64,000 nucleotides of DNA from Doris montereyensis (Eukaryota; Mollusca; Gastropoda; Nudibranchia; Dorididae): positions 163,501 to 227,500 of the forward strand of contig JAXRKP010000469.1 of the NCBI GenBank assembly GCA_037039925.1, given 5' to 3'. Below the pieces are notes generated by a model that was not told where the DNA came from, ran no database searches, and worked only from the letters and a program-made list of their open reading frames with translations. Below, piece by piece: positions 20,936 to 50,607 of this stretch. The translations under genes and the position numbers were made by a program. Each line of letters begins with the position of its first letter. Position 1 is the first letter of the stretch.

Positions 20936-22871
20936 AAAGACAAATTCTGCTCAATGTCTGCTGAAAAGCTTTCAATATGTCTTTGAGTATATTTCATTTA
21001 TGCATGGATACGACAGATGTCATATGAAATAGAAAAAACAGCCTTTAAAACTGAAGGATACCCTTTATCTCCATTTCCATTTGTCGGGAGAGCTCCGATA
21101 AGGTTGTTCAGAATGCCTCTTGCATCTTTTAGGTTAGTCAAATGATCTTGCTTTGTGACTACACTTGTTCGTTCAATCCATCGTTCGGCAGAGTCAAGTT
21201 GGCGTATGCAAGCGTATGGAGAGGACAACGGAGTTTTCTCGGATGACAAACTCTGGACAAGCAGAAAAGTTAAAGTGTATGTGAGTGGTAAAAAAAACCC
21301 ATCAAAGCTATTGCAATGGAAAAAGTAGAGAAACCCATTTTGCAAATGAAGTATTTTTCCAAGGGGTAGATAATCAATAACAATATATCATTTATTCTAT
21401 TGATCTGATAAAAGCATTAAAACATTTGCCTTCTTACAAAATTATGTTTGATGGTACAAATGAAAACGCAAATGAGCTCAAAGCAATTTTGGGCCCTGAA
21501 GCATCCTGAGCATGAATACATCTATATGATACACATTCTGTGAAAGATGAATGTAAAGTTCAGCGCTTGGATTGAATTCAACAAAAAAGGAAATTTATGT
21601 ATGTGTTATCACATTTTCCGTTTGAAATATAAGAATACATCAATATAATGAAATTTAACCCAAATTTAACTCTTATCCGGCGGGTCCCATATATTTGCCT
21701 GCCGCTGATCACTCTAAGCACACCTATGCTAATGACGGGTCTCGTACACTTGCTTCACTCCCGACCTTCCAGCAAGACAAAGTGTTAGTGGTGGGTCCAG
21801 CATAATTGCACTGCAGTGCACTCAAAGACGGGTTTTGGGAATGCCTCTATTCTGACCAATTATGCTGATCAACCCACGCCATCCCAAACAGACAAAGTCT
21901 AAAATCTAAAGGGGTGAAAGTGACAACTCATTTTCAAGTCTAACACACATTCGATATATTTCTTATAAAGAGATACAACACACAGGAGCTCTATCTCAAC
22001 TGCAGGCTGTGGACCCTCTGCAAAGTGGACAAAAACAAAGACGAATGTATAGTCTTTATCCTAGCACAAGTACAGGCTCATAGACTTGACATCACTTAAG
22101 TTTTCATTAACAGTTCATTTAATTTCATTCAAATTCCTTCTTATATCCATGGGGAGCATACACAGCAGAACTGCATATAAAAGGCATATATTTAAAATCA
22201 GCACTTTGACATTTGACAAGATTCTTCTCTGCCTAAAGTTAGGTACTCGTTGACACCTGCGCCAAGTGAGGAAGGCAGAGTGAGGTAGCTATCCTAAGGG
22301 TACAAGGTCGTGAATAAAACTTGGGCTAGCTAAGGTATTGAATCAGTGTTGTGATTACAAACTCGAATCACATCACTACTGATTAGAACACCGGACTGAC
22401 AATAAAACAAATAAACAAGCTTCAGGCAAATAATAATAATATAATTAATTTCTATGCTGCCCACTCCCATCTTACGACAGCTCTAGGAGCATGACTAAAT
22501 AGGATAAATTCATTTTAAAATTATTATCAAAAACGGTTTCATTTTAAAATTATAATCAAGAACAGTCTCATTTTAAAATTATAATCAAGAGCGGTCTCAT
22601 TTTAAAATTATAATCAAGAACGGTCTCATTTTAAAATTGAAAGACAAAAACCCAACAACTCCCAATAAGACGGCCATCATAGACTTCAAAACACAGTGAA
22701 AGGCTACGAAAACTTACTTTGGTGTTTTCATTTAACCGTGTGGCATCGTTTAAAGGCTTCAATGGGGACTTCACACTGCCCCTGTCCAATCCATTCTTTT
22801 TGCTTGACTTTGTTGGTCCTAGACCCACTAAATTTTCGTCTTGGAAAGTTTCCATTATTGCAAATGAATAT
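487..22871 (-). CDS. TACC: TACC family spindle/centrosome protein gene (15 coding exons, gene-level entry)
   Basis: TACC proteins dimerise through a C-terminal coiled coil, bind XMAP215/ch-TOG and are recruited by Aurora A to centrosomes and spindle microtubules (family knowledge). Seen here: fifteen exons with GT-AG borders, joined in phase, giving about 1,880 residues. They comprise an N-terminus starting METFQDENLVG, an acidic 22-residue repeat block of about 1,240 residues in exon 3, an FNDPNFFDN motif (exon 4), the LKFDPL motif (exon 5), and a coiled coil in exons 9-15 with KAFDDLFYRYEK, LEKSLEQK and a final ENKELTELCDSLIKQVSQ that match the family C-terminus well. Animal TACCs commonly have acidic repeats in the middle, but this block is exceptionally long. 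Exons 3 (both ends), 6, 11 and 12 each hold one base too many for the frame. The start codon at 22,855 follows a splice acceptor, so a noncoding first exon lies upstream, perhaps near 27,324. Which vertebrate paralogue it matches best cannot be told. Confidence 0.95.
560..1250. other. TACC intron 14, unremarkable
   Basis: AT-rich intron sequence upstream of exon 15 on the minus strand. Apart from a short TATATA run near 910 I see no gene, exon or repeat. Confidence 0.5.
1250..1400 (+). repeat. Dispersed repeat family X, copy 2
   Basis: It repeats the family X text: TTCATTGAAATTTACTTCGTCCATTATATGCCGTCATCTCAGGG in short pieces, then AACAGCAAGATGAAAGAAGG and ACCCGCCAACTGCCC. Confidence 0.6.
1543..1955. 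repeat. 68-bp minisatellite, about 6 copies
   Basis: Each unit runs from GTGAGTTCAAACCCCATGTG to GAGATCTACATCTAGATGTA. It lies in TACC intron 14 just before exon 14 in plus coordinates. Confidence 0.9.
2022..2109 (-). CDS. TACC: TACC coding exon 14
   Basis: An 88-nt exon from CCACTTCCAG to CAAAAG|GTACGCC. It completes the split glutamate and reads QEGKLEKVEAALKRKELQ... LEKSLEQK, matching the LRKEQ-x-x-SLEK-x-x-EQK stretch of TACC proteins. Phases 2 to 0. Confidence 0.93.
2866..2972 (-). CDS. TACC: TACC coding exon 13
   Basis: A 107-nt exon from CCACCCAG to GCAGA|GTAAGTTTT encoding NQEKLKAALIDSQEKSKRQ... and ...KLKETAETKIAE: coiled coil aligned with the family segment that ends in KAHAEEKL. 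Phases 0 to 2. Confidence 0.92.
3228..3321 (-). CDS. TACC: TACC coding exon 12 (DLFxRxEK core, homopolymer shift)
   Basis: A 94-nt exon from GTGTGCAG to ACAGAG|GTACGTG. It reads ISDENKTLDKAFDDLFYRYE and then shifts; if the A5 run (3,259-3,263 on the plus strand) is A4, the frame continues KAKKCLEAATE and ends in phase 0, as exon 13 requires. FDDLFYRYEK matches the conserved FSDLFKRFEK core of TACC domains. Confidence 0.9.
3605..3835. repeat. Approximately 57-bp tandem repeat, 4 copies
   Basis: Units share AAAGACAAAGATACATTGAT and CCGCACAAATGCAAGTT. Located in TACC intron 11. Confidence 0.85.
3840..4515. repeat. Dispersed repeat family Y, two tandem copies
   Basis: Two copies of roughly 320 bp (about 3,840-4,165 and 4,195-4,515) share ACTCCAGAAAA, CATTGATCA, GGCCTTTCTGGC, TTTCACC-CACTCTCTC and a CTTTTCAAGGTA ending. 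A third copy lies at 15,815-16,130. The coding content is nil; a nonautonomous element is likely. Confidence 0.65.
4755..5520. repeat. 33-bp minisatellite with longer diverged units at one end
   Basis: The core unit CAGCATTCATTTACCAAACT plus AAACTCTCACGT occurs about a dozen times at 5,060-5,510; longer, diverged units (about 50 bp, with CTTACCCAGCCTCATGTCAG) precede it. Because 33 is a multiple of three, a spurious open frame runs through it. Confidence 0.9.
5583..5639 (-). CDS. TACC: TACC coding exon 11 (one base too long)
   Basis: Acceptor TCTTTCCAG, donor ACCCAG|GTAACAG. It begins AQKKEVEDSAATLQ. The exon is 57 nt, but exon 12 needs phase 0; one surplus base after ACACTGCAA would give ...HKVTQ leading directly into ISDENKTLDKAF, which aligns well with the TACC domain. 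Confidence 0.75.
5885..6180 (-). mobile_element. SINE-like element (tRNA-headed), minus orientation
   Basis: On the minus strand it begins with GTCTGCCTCTCAATTCAAAG and the B-box-like GGATTCAAATCC, then carries the body with GATCCACCTACCTGGACC (plus-strand text: GGTGTAGATCCACCTACC) and GGGATCTTTAATTTAACGTG. The plus-oriented copy at 40,900-41,170 shares the order and key words (TGCACGTGAAAGATCCC). Confidence 0.6.
6302..6345 (-). CDS. TACC: TACC coding exon 10
   Basis: A 44-nt exon from CCTATTGCAG to GATAG|GTGAGAG; with AA from exon 9 it reads KSVMTEYVDLINELI. Phases 2 to 1. It corresponds to the MDRFEEVV-like part of the TACC coiled coil. Confidence 0.85.
6430..6955 (+). repeat. Dispersed repeat family X, three copies in a row
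   Basis: Copies at about 6,430-6,560, 6,670-6,800 and 6,830-6,950 share CATTGAAATTTACCC, GTGGTGATCTCAGG and AACAGCAAGATGAAAG. The last leads directly into the TTTGTTTATTGGAATT array. Confidence 0.6.
6940..7470. repeat. 18-bp AT-rich minisatellite
   Basis: Tandem TTTGTTTATTGGAATTAA and TTTGTTTATTAGAATTTA units, about 25-28 copies, decaying at the right end. It seems to have grown out of the TTGTTTCATTGAAATTTACC start of family X. Confidence 0.9.
7500..8050. other. AT-rich intron sequence
   Basis: Repeated short words such as GGAGCTTTCATT and CATCTTGAATTTT suggest decayed repeats; similar text (GCCATCTTGGATTTTATATG) occurs near 31,985. No gene seen. Confidence 0.4.
8056..8690. repeat. 78-bp minisatellite made of the exon 9 end and its splice donor
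   Basis: Nine units with a 78-bp period start at about 8,056, 8,134, 8,212, 8,290, 8,368, 8,446, 8,524, 8,602 and 8,681. Each reads ACTTA[AC]T...GCCACCATTTTGCTTTTCA...GAGTATGGTT. The last unit is the true end of TACC exon 9 with its donor; about 55 nt of exon are inside the unit. On the minus strand several units keep GTAAGT (near 8,060, 8,370 and 8,528); others read TTAAGT. Confidence 0.92.
8687..8925 (-). CDS. TACC: TACC coding exon 9 (start of the coiled coil)
   Basis: A 239-nt exon from ATTCTACAG to ACAAA|GTAAGTAAT. It reads VYTENELKEVKMKLTMHYQE..., then long charged heptads (KDKEHQAKIKDTEEES, KLEELEQGKGQELDKLQLEN) and ends KSKMVAT. This begins the coiled-coil TACC domain. Leaves phase 2. 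About the last 55 nt plus the donor are tandemly multiplied in the downstream intron. Confidence 0.9.
9185..9290 (+). repeat. Dispersed repeat family X, partial copy
   Basis: GTGATCTCAGGGTGGATCAA, AACAGCAAGGTGAAAGAAGG and ACCCGCCAACCGCCC match the second half of family X. Confidence 0.6.
9795..10720. repeat. 41-bp minisatellite, about 21 copies
   Basis: Units read ATCAAATCATATCAAAAACA followed by TACTCACATTACCAAAAAGAG. On the minus strand each holds GGTAATGTGAGTATG, close to the donor text of the adjoining 51-bp array, so both may share an origin. Confidence 0.9.
10740..11549. repeat. 51-bp minisatellite starting at the exon 8 splice donor
   Basis: About 16 units with a 51-bp period (CGTACTCACACTACCAAAAT, GTCAAAAGCATAAACAAGCC). 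On the minus strand a unit starts GTGAGTACGATTTTGAC, identical in its first 14 bases to the real donor of TACC exon 8, and its last bases (TTTTGGTAGT) resemble the exon end (GTTGGTGCA). Confidence 0.93.
11550..11612 (-). CDS. TACC: TACC coding exon 8
   Basis: A 63-nt exon from CTTCAAAG to GGTGCA|GTGAGTACG encoding MMEENLFPAKDSAAGLVDVG... Phase 0 on both sides. Its donor is the first copy of the 51-bp minisatellite that follows it in the intron. Confidence 0.8.
11966..12040 (-). CDS. TACC: TACC coding exon 7
   Basis: A 75-nt exon from CATGGTGCAG to GACATT|GTAAGTC encoding CIEEESAIHEVDAIFDMAA... Acidic and amphipathic, phase 0 on both sides. The reading frame and borders support it; it carries no named motif. 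Confidence 0.78.
12055..13340. other. TACC intron 6, no gene recognised
   Basis: Mixed unique-looking sequence. A minus-strand open stretch at 12,054-12,350 (with GVSHMRNYIVERKEGKMM) has no family I know. Near 13,150-13,220 there are three short ACTGTTTTTAATAAAGTTTT repeats. Confidence 0.4.
13356..13416 (-). CDS. TACC: TACC coding exon 6 (one base too long)
   Basis: Acceptor TTTTTCTCATCAG, donor CCATG|GTTAGTAT. The exon is 61 nt, yet both neighbours demand a multiple of three. Dropping one base of the A4 run (13,372-13,375 on the plus strand) gives DLHRRLHQEFRRSLKFKESM, which runs into exon 7. Borders are clear; the exact residues after the run are inferred. Confidence 0.62.
13926..14015 (-). 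CDS. TACC: TACC coding exon 5 (LKFDPL motif)
   Basis: A 90-nt exon from TATTTTCAG to CCG|GTAAGAG encoding AGQRNRGSLLLKFDPLQERR... The S-L-x-L-K-F-D-P-L core is a hallmark of TACC proteins. Phase 0 on both sides. Confidence 0.92.
14430..14670. repeat. 37-bp minisatellite, about 6 copies
   Basis: Units of TATCATTCAACTATTTAGCA plus GTTTTGACAAACACA; located just downstream of the TACC exon 4 donor. Confidence 0.92.
14717..14769 (-). CDS. TACC: TACC coding exon 4 (NDPNFFDN motif)
   Basis: A 53-nt exon between CTTCCTCAG and ACT|GTGAGTACTT. With the G left by exon 3 it reads AFNDPNFFDNLEKTFAST; DPNF resembles the (D)DPNF.PFG motif upstream of the TACC domain in vertebrate proteins. Phases 1 to 0. 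Confidence 0.85.
14775..15655. repeat. Degenerate AT-rich array abutting the exon 4 acceptor
   Basis: Built from words of about 12-17 bp (GAATGTATGAAATGAAACA, TATAAAATAAAACA) in loosely ordered higher repeats. On the minus strand it is T-rich and pyrimidine-rich up to the acceptor of TACC exon 4, so it extends the polypyrimidine tract by almost 900 bp. Confidence 0.85.
15815..16130. repeat. Dispersed repeat family Y, copy 3
   Basis: Shares AATATTTCAGAAAACATTAA, GATCACTGGCCTTTTTGGCC and TACATACTTTTCCAGGTAAA with the copies at 3,840-4,515. Confidence 0.6.
16312..20602 (-). CDS. TACC: TACC coding exon 3, giant acidic repeat exon
   Basis: The acceptor TTATGTGTATTCTTCAG precedes 20,602 and the donor GAAG|GTAAAAC follows 16,312. 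The first ~140 residues are acidic and polar (GLSPSLREDNTEF..., DDVDDLADVLNDL, DNEDQEFFDASDAFENG). About 56 units of 22 residues follow, consensus NSPTKETETLEEDPFKTKIQLI, then a short unique end (KLRPKEFDNEQFIEASE). The frame breaks by one base at the CCC runs 20,192-20,194 and 16,348-16,350 and at several units; removing one base at each end joins the repeats in frame with the flanking exons. Two of the three unit frames lack stops, so an open frame can cross a shift. A few units are shortened or degenerate (about 18,720-18,790 and 19,870-20,110). Confidence 0.85.
16440..20160. repeat. 66-bp coding minisatellite of TACC exon 3, about 56 units
   Basis: Unit words on the plus strand: GAATTGATGAGCTGAATTTT, GGTCTTGAATGGATCTTCTT, CTAGAGTTTCTGTCTCTTTT, GTTGGG. 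The copy number is the span divided by 66. A second unit type (TTCTTTAGTTGGTGAATTGA, encoding NSPTKESETL) alternates with the main type between about 19,250 and 19,860, giving a 132-bp higher-order period. Confidence 0.95.
20845..20935. repeat. GA/GGGA microsatellite
   Basis: GAGG-rich start turning into pure (GA)n near 20,900-20,930, in TACC intron 2. Confidence 0.95.
21062..21252 (-). CDS. TACC: TACC coding exon 2
   Basis: This 191-nt exon runs from TTGTCCAG|AG to the donor GG|GTATCC and encodes SLSSEKTPLSSPYACIRQLD... through ...ALPTNGNGDK. It enters in phase 0 and leaves two bases (GG) that complete a glycine with exon 3. A low-complexity polar stretch; no named domain. Confidence 0.82.
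22190..22400. mobile_element. Possible SINE fragment
   Basis: The mix TACTCGTTGACACCTGCGCC, GAGGTAGCTATCCTAAGGGT and AACTCGAATCACATCACTAC resembles a tRNA-headed SINE in minus orientation. The match is impressionistic. Confidence 0.3.
22500..22645. repeat. 31-bp tandem repeat, about 4-5 copies
   Basis: Units of TCATTTTAAAATTATAATCA plus AGAACGGTC just downstream of TACC exon 1 (minus strand). Confidence 0.85.
22718..22871 (-). CDS. TACC: TACC coding exon 1 with start codon
   Basis: The acceptor CTCTTTCAG precedes 22,871; 16 nt of 5' UTR follow, then ATG at 22,855. It encodes 46 residues (METFQDENLVGLGPTKSSKK...) and ends in phase 0 at CCAAA|GTAAGTTTTC. The AG just upstream shows that at least one noncoding exon precedes it. 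Confidence 0.88.
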
Positions 22872-22924
22872 CTGAAAGAGATAATAAGAATTATTACAGA
22901 AACCCATTTGTGCTTGGCCTGAAA

Positions 22925-23330
22925 GTCAATATTTTTACCAATGAAAGTCAGTGTGTTCACCAGTAAAAGTCAATGTGTGTGTTTACCAGTGAAACTCAGG
23001 ATGTTTACTAGGCGAAATATGACAATACGTGACAACTCCATTTATAAAGACAGAACAATTAAAAACGTTATTTCTCGTTTGCTGTCTGACGAAGGGTTAT
23101 ACCCGAAACGTCCCGTGTTTGTTCTGTCTTTATTAGTGGAGTTGACTTCACTCACTTATGTGTTTACTAGTGAAAGGAAGGATATTGGAATACCACCCAA
23201 AGGACTTTGAGTTCCTTAGGACACTCCACTGTAAAGGATAAAACTTATCCTTACATATTATTTGTGTGTTTACTAGTGAAAGGGAAGGACTTCCATAGTC
23301 GAAATACCTAACAACAAAATACCACCCAAA
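22925..23330. repeat. Short repeats around TTTACTAGTGAAAG
   Basis: Near-repeats of ACCAGTGAAAGTCAATGTGT (22,935-23,000), then two copies of GTTTACTAGTGAAAGG...ACCACCCAAAGGAC. Also two GACAGAACAA / TTGTTCTGTC inverted words (23,045-23,135). No gene seen. Confidence 0.5.
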
Positions 23331-23848
23331 GGACAGTTTTTGCTTATTGTCTAAGGCAGTTCCGTAGGTAGGACTTTCATTTGACATGATCACCCCCGCT
23401 GGTGATTTCGTGTGGCAATGGTGACAATTCAATATAAAGTAAAGATAAAACTTATCAAACCATTTTTACATATTATTCTAGCACTTTTTTTTTTTTTTTT
23501 TAGAGAAATACCGAGTTGAGCCTACAGCCTGCACACAGCAGCCATTTTTTTCTTTCTCACTGGTTACACTGTCGACAACATAAAATTTAAGATTTTTCTC
23601 TGCTTAAACTCTACGAGACTGCCTAGCAACAGGAAATACCTAGCAACAAAATAATTACGTGCCCGGATGGGTTCGGGGGTTTGTTCCAGGGGGACAAGGT
23701 TAGGGGGTGGTTGATAGATGTTAACAATAAAACATACATCTTCAGGCGTCCGGCCTTGGGTTTCCCATATCACGATTAAAAAATATCTCCCTTTCTTTTT
23801 CACATGTACTCACCGAGATGGAGAGCAAAGTGCTTGGATTTCGTGTGG

Positions 23849-24200
23849 CTAGAGGGCAGAGAGCGTTTGAAACATGGTTTCAATTTTGTTCATGCATACT
23901 TCCGTGTCAGAGTCAAAATTCTCTGAATGATTCAATGAGGTCACAAAAGCCGATTTATTATAAGAGGCAAAACAGTCGGTGTGAATAATTGTGCCCTTCT
24001 CCACAATTATTTGACACAATGTTTCATCCGTTCTTTCCACCACTGGAACTAAAAAATATTCATTCGTTTCTCTACAAATACCCCCAAAAACCCTGACCAT
24101 CCACTATCCTATCCCGATTATACTTACGCTTTCCAAATTTGGCCTTGTCTATTTCTAATGTTAAAATTAACCCCCTAATTTTCTGAAGCCCATCTGCATT
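23849..24200 (-). pseudogene. Merlin-type transposase fragment (IS1016/ISXO2-like DDE domain)
   Basis: Two minus-strand frames give EIDKAKFGKRKYNRDRIVDG and then VFGGICRETNEYFLVPVVERTDETL, IHTDCFASYN and LNHSENFDSDTEV. These are the blocks of the ISXO2-like transposase domain: EID.s.fGkRKynrGr, WVFGGIeR.t...flvpV.dR...TL, IhtD.w.aY and vNHSenF. In eukaryotes this domain belongs to Merlin DNA transposons. The frame changes at about 24,095, between DRIVDG and VFGG. N- and C-terminal parts and terminal repeats were not found, so it is a decayed remnant. Confidence 0.8.
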
Positions 24201-24249
24201 ATACAGTAGTCGCCGAATAAACGCACGCCCTCTGGGCGCTGAGAAAACG

Positions 24250-25500
24250 CACATTTATGCGTACAGTGCGTTTATGCGATACTCACTTCGCCACTTTGTA
24301 CACTTCTTTTTTCATTTACTCGCATTATGCATTACAATTTTTACAATACTTGTTACTTTAAATAACCTGCACATTTGATAGCATCCATGAATATCAAAGG
24401 GAAAGAACAAAACAACTTTCCTATTGTATAATTTATTACATTTTAAAAACATTTCAGCCATGGGTATTATTTTTTTTATTGGTAATTTATCAAGCATATT
24501 GAAACGCACATAGATATATATACAAACTTTTCAAATAATTTATTGTCACACGCCAATCAACCAATATGCACAAACTGCGCTCTTTTTATGCAAATTAGGT
24601 AACATGGACTGGTAAAACATTTACGAAAAATTTCTCGGTAACAACATGTCACCATAGTCCAATGCTACCTCGAACTGCATGACTTCAGTCTCACTCCGAT
24701 TTATGATGAAATATCGGCCAGGTCCCTTGTCATTGTCACAAATGAACTGCTCGTGTTCATCAATCAGTCAGTCTATCCAGGGTTGCCAAGTTTGAAAAGT
24801 CAAATTGAGAGATACTGGGAGGTAAAACGAGGGACAGTGAGACAGACTGACCGACATATTTGATAAATTCACAGACACGCGCACAGAATAGGCTATTCTC
24901 TAATTCCCACACCTAGCCATCACTTACCTAAGTTGTATTAATTTGAATATAAATTTCTAGATTTTTCTCAGGATTTCAGTTTCAGAAGTAGCTAGGACAT
25001 ACCAAGGACACAAAATCAACATGAATGACAAACAATCTAAAGTCTGATTTAGATTAGACTTAAAGCACCAATATGTAATAAAGCATATATATACTTCTAT
25101 AAGCCACGATTCTTGATTCAGTCGCACCTCTAATGTCCTAAGATTAATTACAGTATATACTGAAGGAGAAAGTTATATGACTAACAGTATGAGTCTTCAC
25201 TATAATTCCATCAGTCTTTACTGAAGTGTCCTCTCACAGTTTTTAAATAAAACAAAACAAATACTTTTGGTCTACAATCTATGCTTGGCAGAGTTCGCCA
25301 TAGCCACAGCTGTCGCTGGTTTGTAAGCCTTAAGAAGGGTGTCAATGAATTCCATTGAAAGCAAGGGCAAGTGTAATTTGCTTCAACACAGGGAATGCTG
25401 GTAAGTCAATGTTTAAAGGATCTTGATTAAATGACCGACTTGCATAAAAAATCGGCGTGTATGTGATTTCGTGTGAGTAATCTCCTTTTATGATCCTGAT
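24250..25500. other. Intergenic sequence, no feature recognised
   Basis: Unique-looking AT-rich sequence between the Merlin remnant and the SINE. No coding exon or clear repeat seen. Confidence 0.4.
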
Positions 25501-25509
25501 TGGGAAGTG

Positions 25510-25630
25510 AGGGGTAGGTGGCCAAGTGGTTAAGTTGTCAGACAGGATCACGAAGTCCAGGCTTCGAATCCGAGCAAAGCTAATTCCACCGTTGAGGTCC
25601 TTCGGAAGGTACAAATCACGCAGTCTCCCC
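25510..25630 (+). mobile_element. tRNA-headed SINE (Ser/Leu-type A box)
   Basis: GGTGGCCAAGTGGTTAAG is a class II tRNA-like A box and CCAGGCTTCGAATCC a B box about 45 bp downstream, so it can carry a Pol III promoter. There is no cloverleaf-compatible 3' half or CCA end, so it is a SINE head rather than a tRNA gene. Confidence 0.6.
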
Positions 25631-25724
25631 ACTCGACACAGGTGCAAATAGGTACAATCACTAGCTTAGTAGTCCAGATCTGCGTCAGACTAGCAGTAGC
25701 AGCCTGTTCAGGAGAAGTTGGGAT

Positions 25725-25870
25725 AAGCCCCGGCTTGAGCCTCCGTATAGTAAGGTGGCTTAAGCCCCGACCTCCTCCATATATAGGAAGGTGGCTTAAG
25801 CTCTGGCCTGAGCCTCCACATAATAAAGTGGCTTAAGCCCGGCCTGAGCCTCCATATACTAAAGTGGCTT
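25725..25870. repeat. Approximately 37-bp tandem repeat, 4 copies
   Basis: Units share GTGGCTTAAGCC, CTGAGCCTCC and ATATA. Confidence 0.85.
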
Positions 25871-25934
25871 GAGCCAATAGCACAACACGCAATCAGTTCC
25901 ATCAGTTCATCAATATGCAAACATATATGGCATT

Positions 25935-26235
25935 ATATCGAAAAAGATTTTCTTAAAAGAGTTACCCCTAAACAACACATTTTAGAAAAAAACATTGTAT
26001 TCCATGGATGGAACAGTATGGGTTTGGCATGGCTTTACACGGTGAGCAGGGAGGTGAACTTATTCACTCATCAGTTTCTAGATTAGAGAGGAGAGCATGT
26101 GGCATCCGTAGTCATGAGGAACAATTAAAAACAATTATGTCACAAATATTGCAAACCTCGCCTGATTTGATAGCAAAGAAAAGCAGGAAACAGGAAAAAA
26201 TAGACAACATCAACATCGTCTTTTTCAGATTTTAA
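25935..26235 (+). pseudogene. Fragment of a conserved repeat-associated protein, family unnamed
   Basis: Across one frame change the plus strand reads TPKQHILEKN..., then MEQYGFGMALHGEQGGELIH, RRACGIRSHEEQLKTIMSQI. The pattern HILEkH...GlglhGEQGGEsiH is one I associate with long uncharacterised proteins of invertebrate mobile DNA. I cannot name the family. No flanking termini found. Confidence 0.45.
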
Positions 26236-26239
26236 TTGT

Positions 26240-27300
26240 TATCTGTGTCGTGTAAAATTGGTGTATAAATCGTGCAGTGTGTTAAGAGTAAGAGAGACGA
26301 GAGACAATGACTATCGGCCCAGGAACAGTTGGAGAAGTAATAGGTGATTAATGGAAAATGTGTGCTACGTATCCATACATATGTGCCCTTTCTACTGTAA
26401 TTTTAACTAATGCTAAGAATAAGATCATAATTAACTGTCAGATTTAATCGGACTGAGCAAACACAGAGTGCACAACTTCAACAGCGCGCCGCGCCACACC
26501 GCTATTTCTGTGCACAAAATTATACTATATCGGAAGTATCACAGCGGATATCTTCGGTTTGAGATATGTCAAGTCATGCAACTTTGTGAGTTTCATCTTC
26601 GAATACTTAACCATTGATGTGTAAAATTTTGTGATGATTCATCGTGGCAGGATATTTGTTTTATCTAATGCTTGGTGAAAAAAATATGATGTTTTCATCT
26701 CATGTTTAATCACGTACAGTGACCGCATTTGCTGGTAATTAATCTACTTTTTGGAAATACGCAGCTGTAGAAAAATTAATTAAAAAACTAGGTCATTGTT
26801 GTTCAATAAGTCAGATTTTAAAGTCCATTTATAGTCTCTCCTCGCACGGCCCGTACGGCACAATAATGAATTCCCCTAATGACAGGTAATTTGACCCCGT
26901 GACCCAACGTGTTAGCAGGGTCTGTCAGCCATGGCTGCGCTCAACTAAAAAGAGTGGCTGCTAACACTCTAACAGCCCTGCGCAAAATACTGTTACACGA
27001 TCCATGATTGGCCCACATTCAAAATAGCTCCTCCCACTTACTCTTTATTTTACTTTCTTTATCCCCCACAAAAACCATGCCCCAACTTTTTGTCTCACCC
27101 CTTCAAAATAAACATTTTTTATTCTAATGTACCTTAGGTGGTACCCCGACTACGAAAGTCCTTCCATAGAAGTAGCCCAAGACTTAGATCTAGATCTAGA
27201 CATTCATGGTCTTTCATTAACACTAGATGTAGATCTAGATTTTAGCTGAAAACAAAATACTAAAGATTAAAATTACATTGAGCGTAACTAAACTATACAA
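26240..27300. other. Intergenic sequence, mostly unexplained
   Basis: A stretch near 26,915-26,985 contains an imperfect inverted repeat (GTTAGCAGGGTCTG... and GGCTGCTAACACTC). Otherwise no gene or repeat recognised. Confidence 0.4.
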
Positions 27301-27323
27301 TGCCCCATCATGTTGTAACTTAC

Positions 27324-27420
27324 CTTCAAAGTGAAGTATACTCGTATTTGTAATGTATTGTATGGATTTTCACTGATGACGATCGACTATCGCCTTCAAC
27401 TTCAATTTTTTCAATTTGAA
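27324..27420 (-). other. Possible noncoding first exon of TACC
   Basis: The sequence CTTTGAAG|GTAAGTTAC at 27,324 is a near-consensus minus-strand donor, placed where a TACC 5' UTR exon is required, because coding exon 1 begins at an acceptor. The 5' limit given here is arbitrary; no transcription start can be read from the sequence. Confidence 0.35.
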
Positions 27421-27793
27421 TTATTCGCAGTTCGTTGTAAGTAGTCGATTCCATTAATTGGGATTGAACGTATAAGTATTTTTTTTGAAGCTGGATGTAC
27501 CGGTAATTGAAAATTTAAATGTTTCCTTTTATCGTTGAAAGAGAAACATTTTCTACAATAAACAATTTAGATCTAACCATGTTGTCCTGCTTATAGGTTG
27601 GTTGTCATACGTTAAACGCGTGCAACAGATCCGTTTGTATTTCGCGAATTTGAATTCAACAAGAGTATGGAGAAACGATAATATTCACTCTCAGCTTTTT
27701 TCTTGTCGATATGGTCCAAATTGGATTTCACATTTAAATGAGTTTCAAAACACTAGCCTATTTCACACCACACGATTTTAAGTTCTAGTCATC
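27325..27793. promoter_or_regulatory. Candidate shared promoter region of TACC and ABITRAM
   Basis: It lies between the proposed TACC 5' UTR donor and the first ABITRAM start codon, and lacks the tandem repeats that fill most of the window. No TATA box or clear CpG island is visible. The call rests on geometry only. Confidence 0.3.
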
Positions 27794-50135
<22,342 letters not shown>

Positions 50136-50359
50136 TGACCTTTACACCTCACACTTCAGCTGCTGCCTCCTTCAGTTTTAATGTTCATATTATTATATCT
50201 TCTTAAAAAAAATGTTCATGGTATAAATACTGTTTTCTATTGTTAGACGTATCATTATCATGTACATTGTATTGAATTGGTTGTTAGTCAGCTATGAGAT
50301 GTCGCAGTTTGATGGAAGGAGCGCTTGAGGAACACGATACATTGGGAGTGGGCAGAGAG

Positions 50360-50487
<128 letters not shown>

Positions 50488-50607
50488 GTGTTAATCATGA
50501 CAGACACATATGAACATCAAGGTTGCTGACATGCACGGGTGTATCATGTGGAATTCCCGTTTGTCTGCATAAACTGTGTGTGTGTGGGATTGTGTATATA
50601 TGGTATA

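Noticed and set aside
25510..25630. Real tRNA gene
   Set aside because: A and B boxes are present but the acceptor stem and anticodon arm do not pair; a SINE head fits better.
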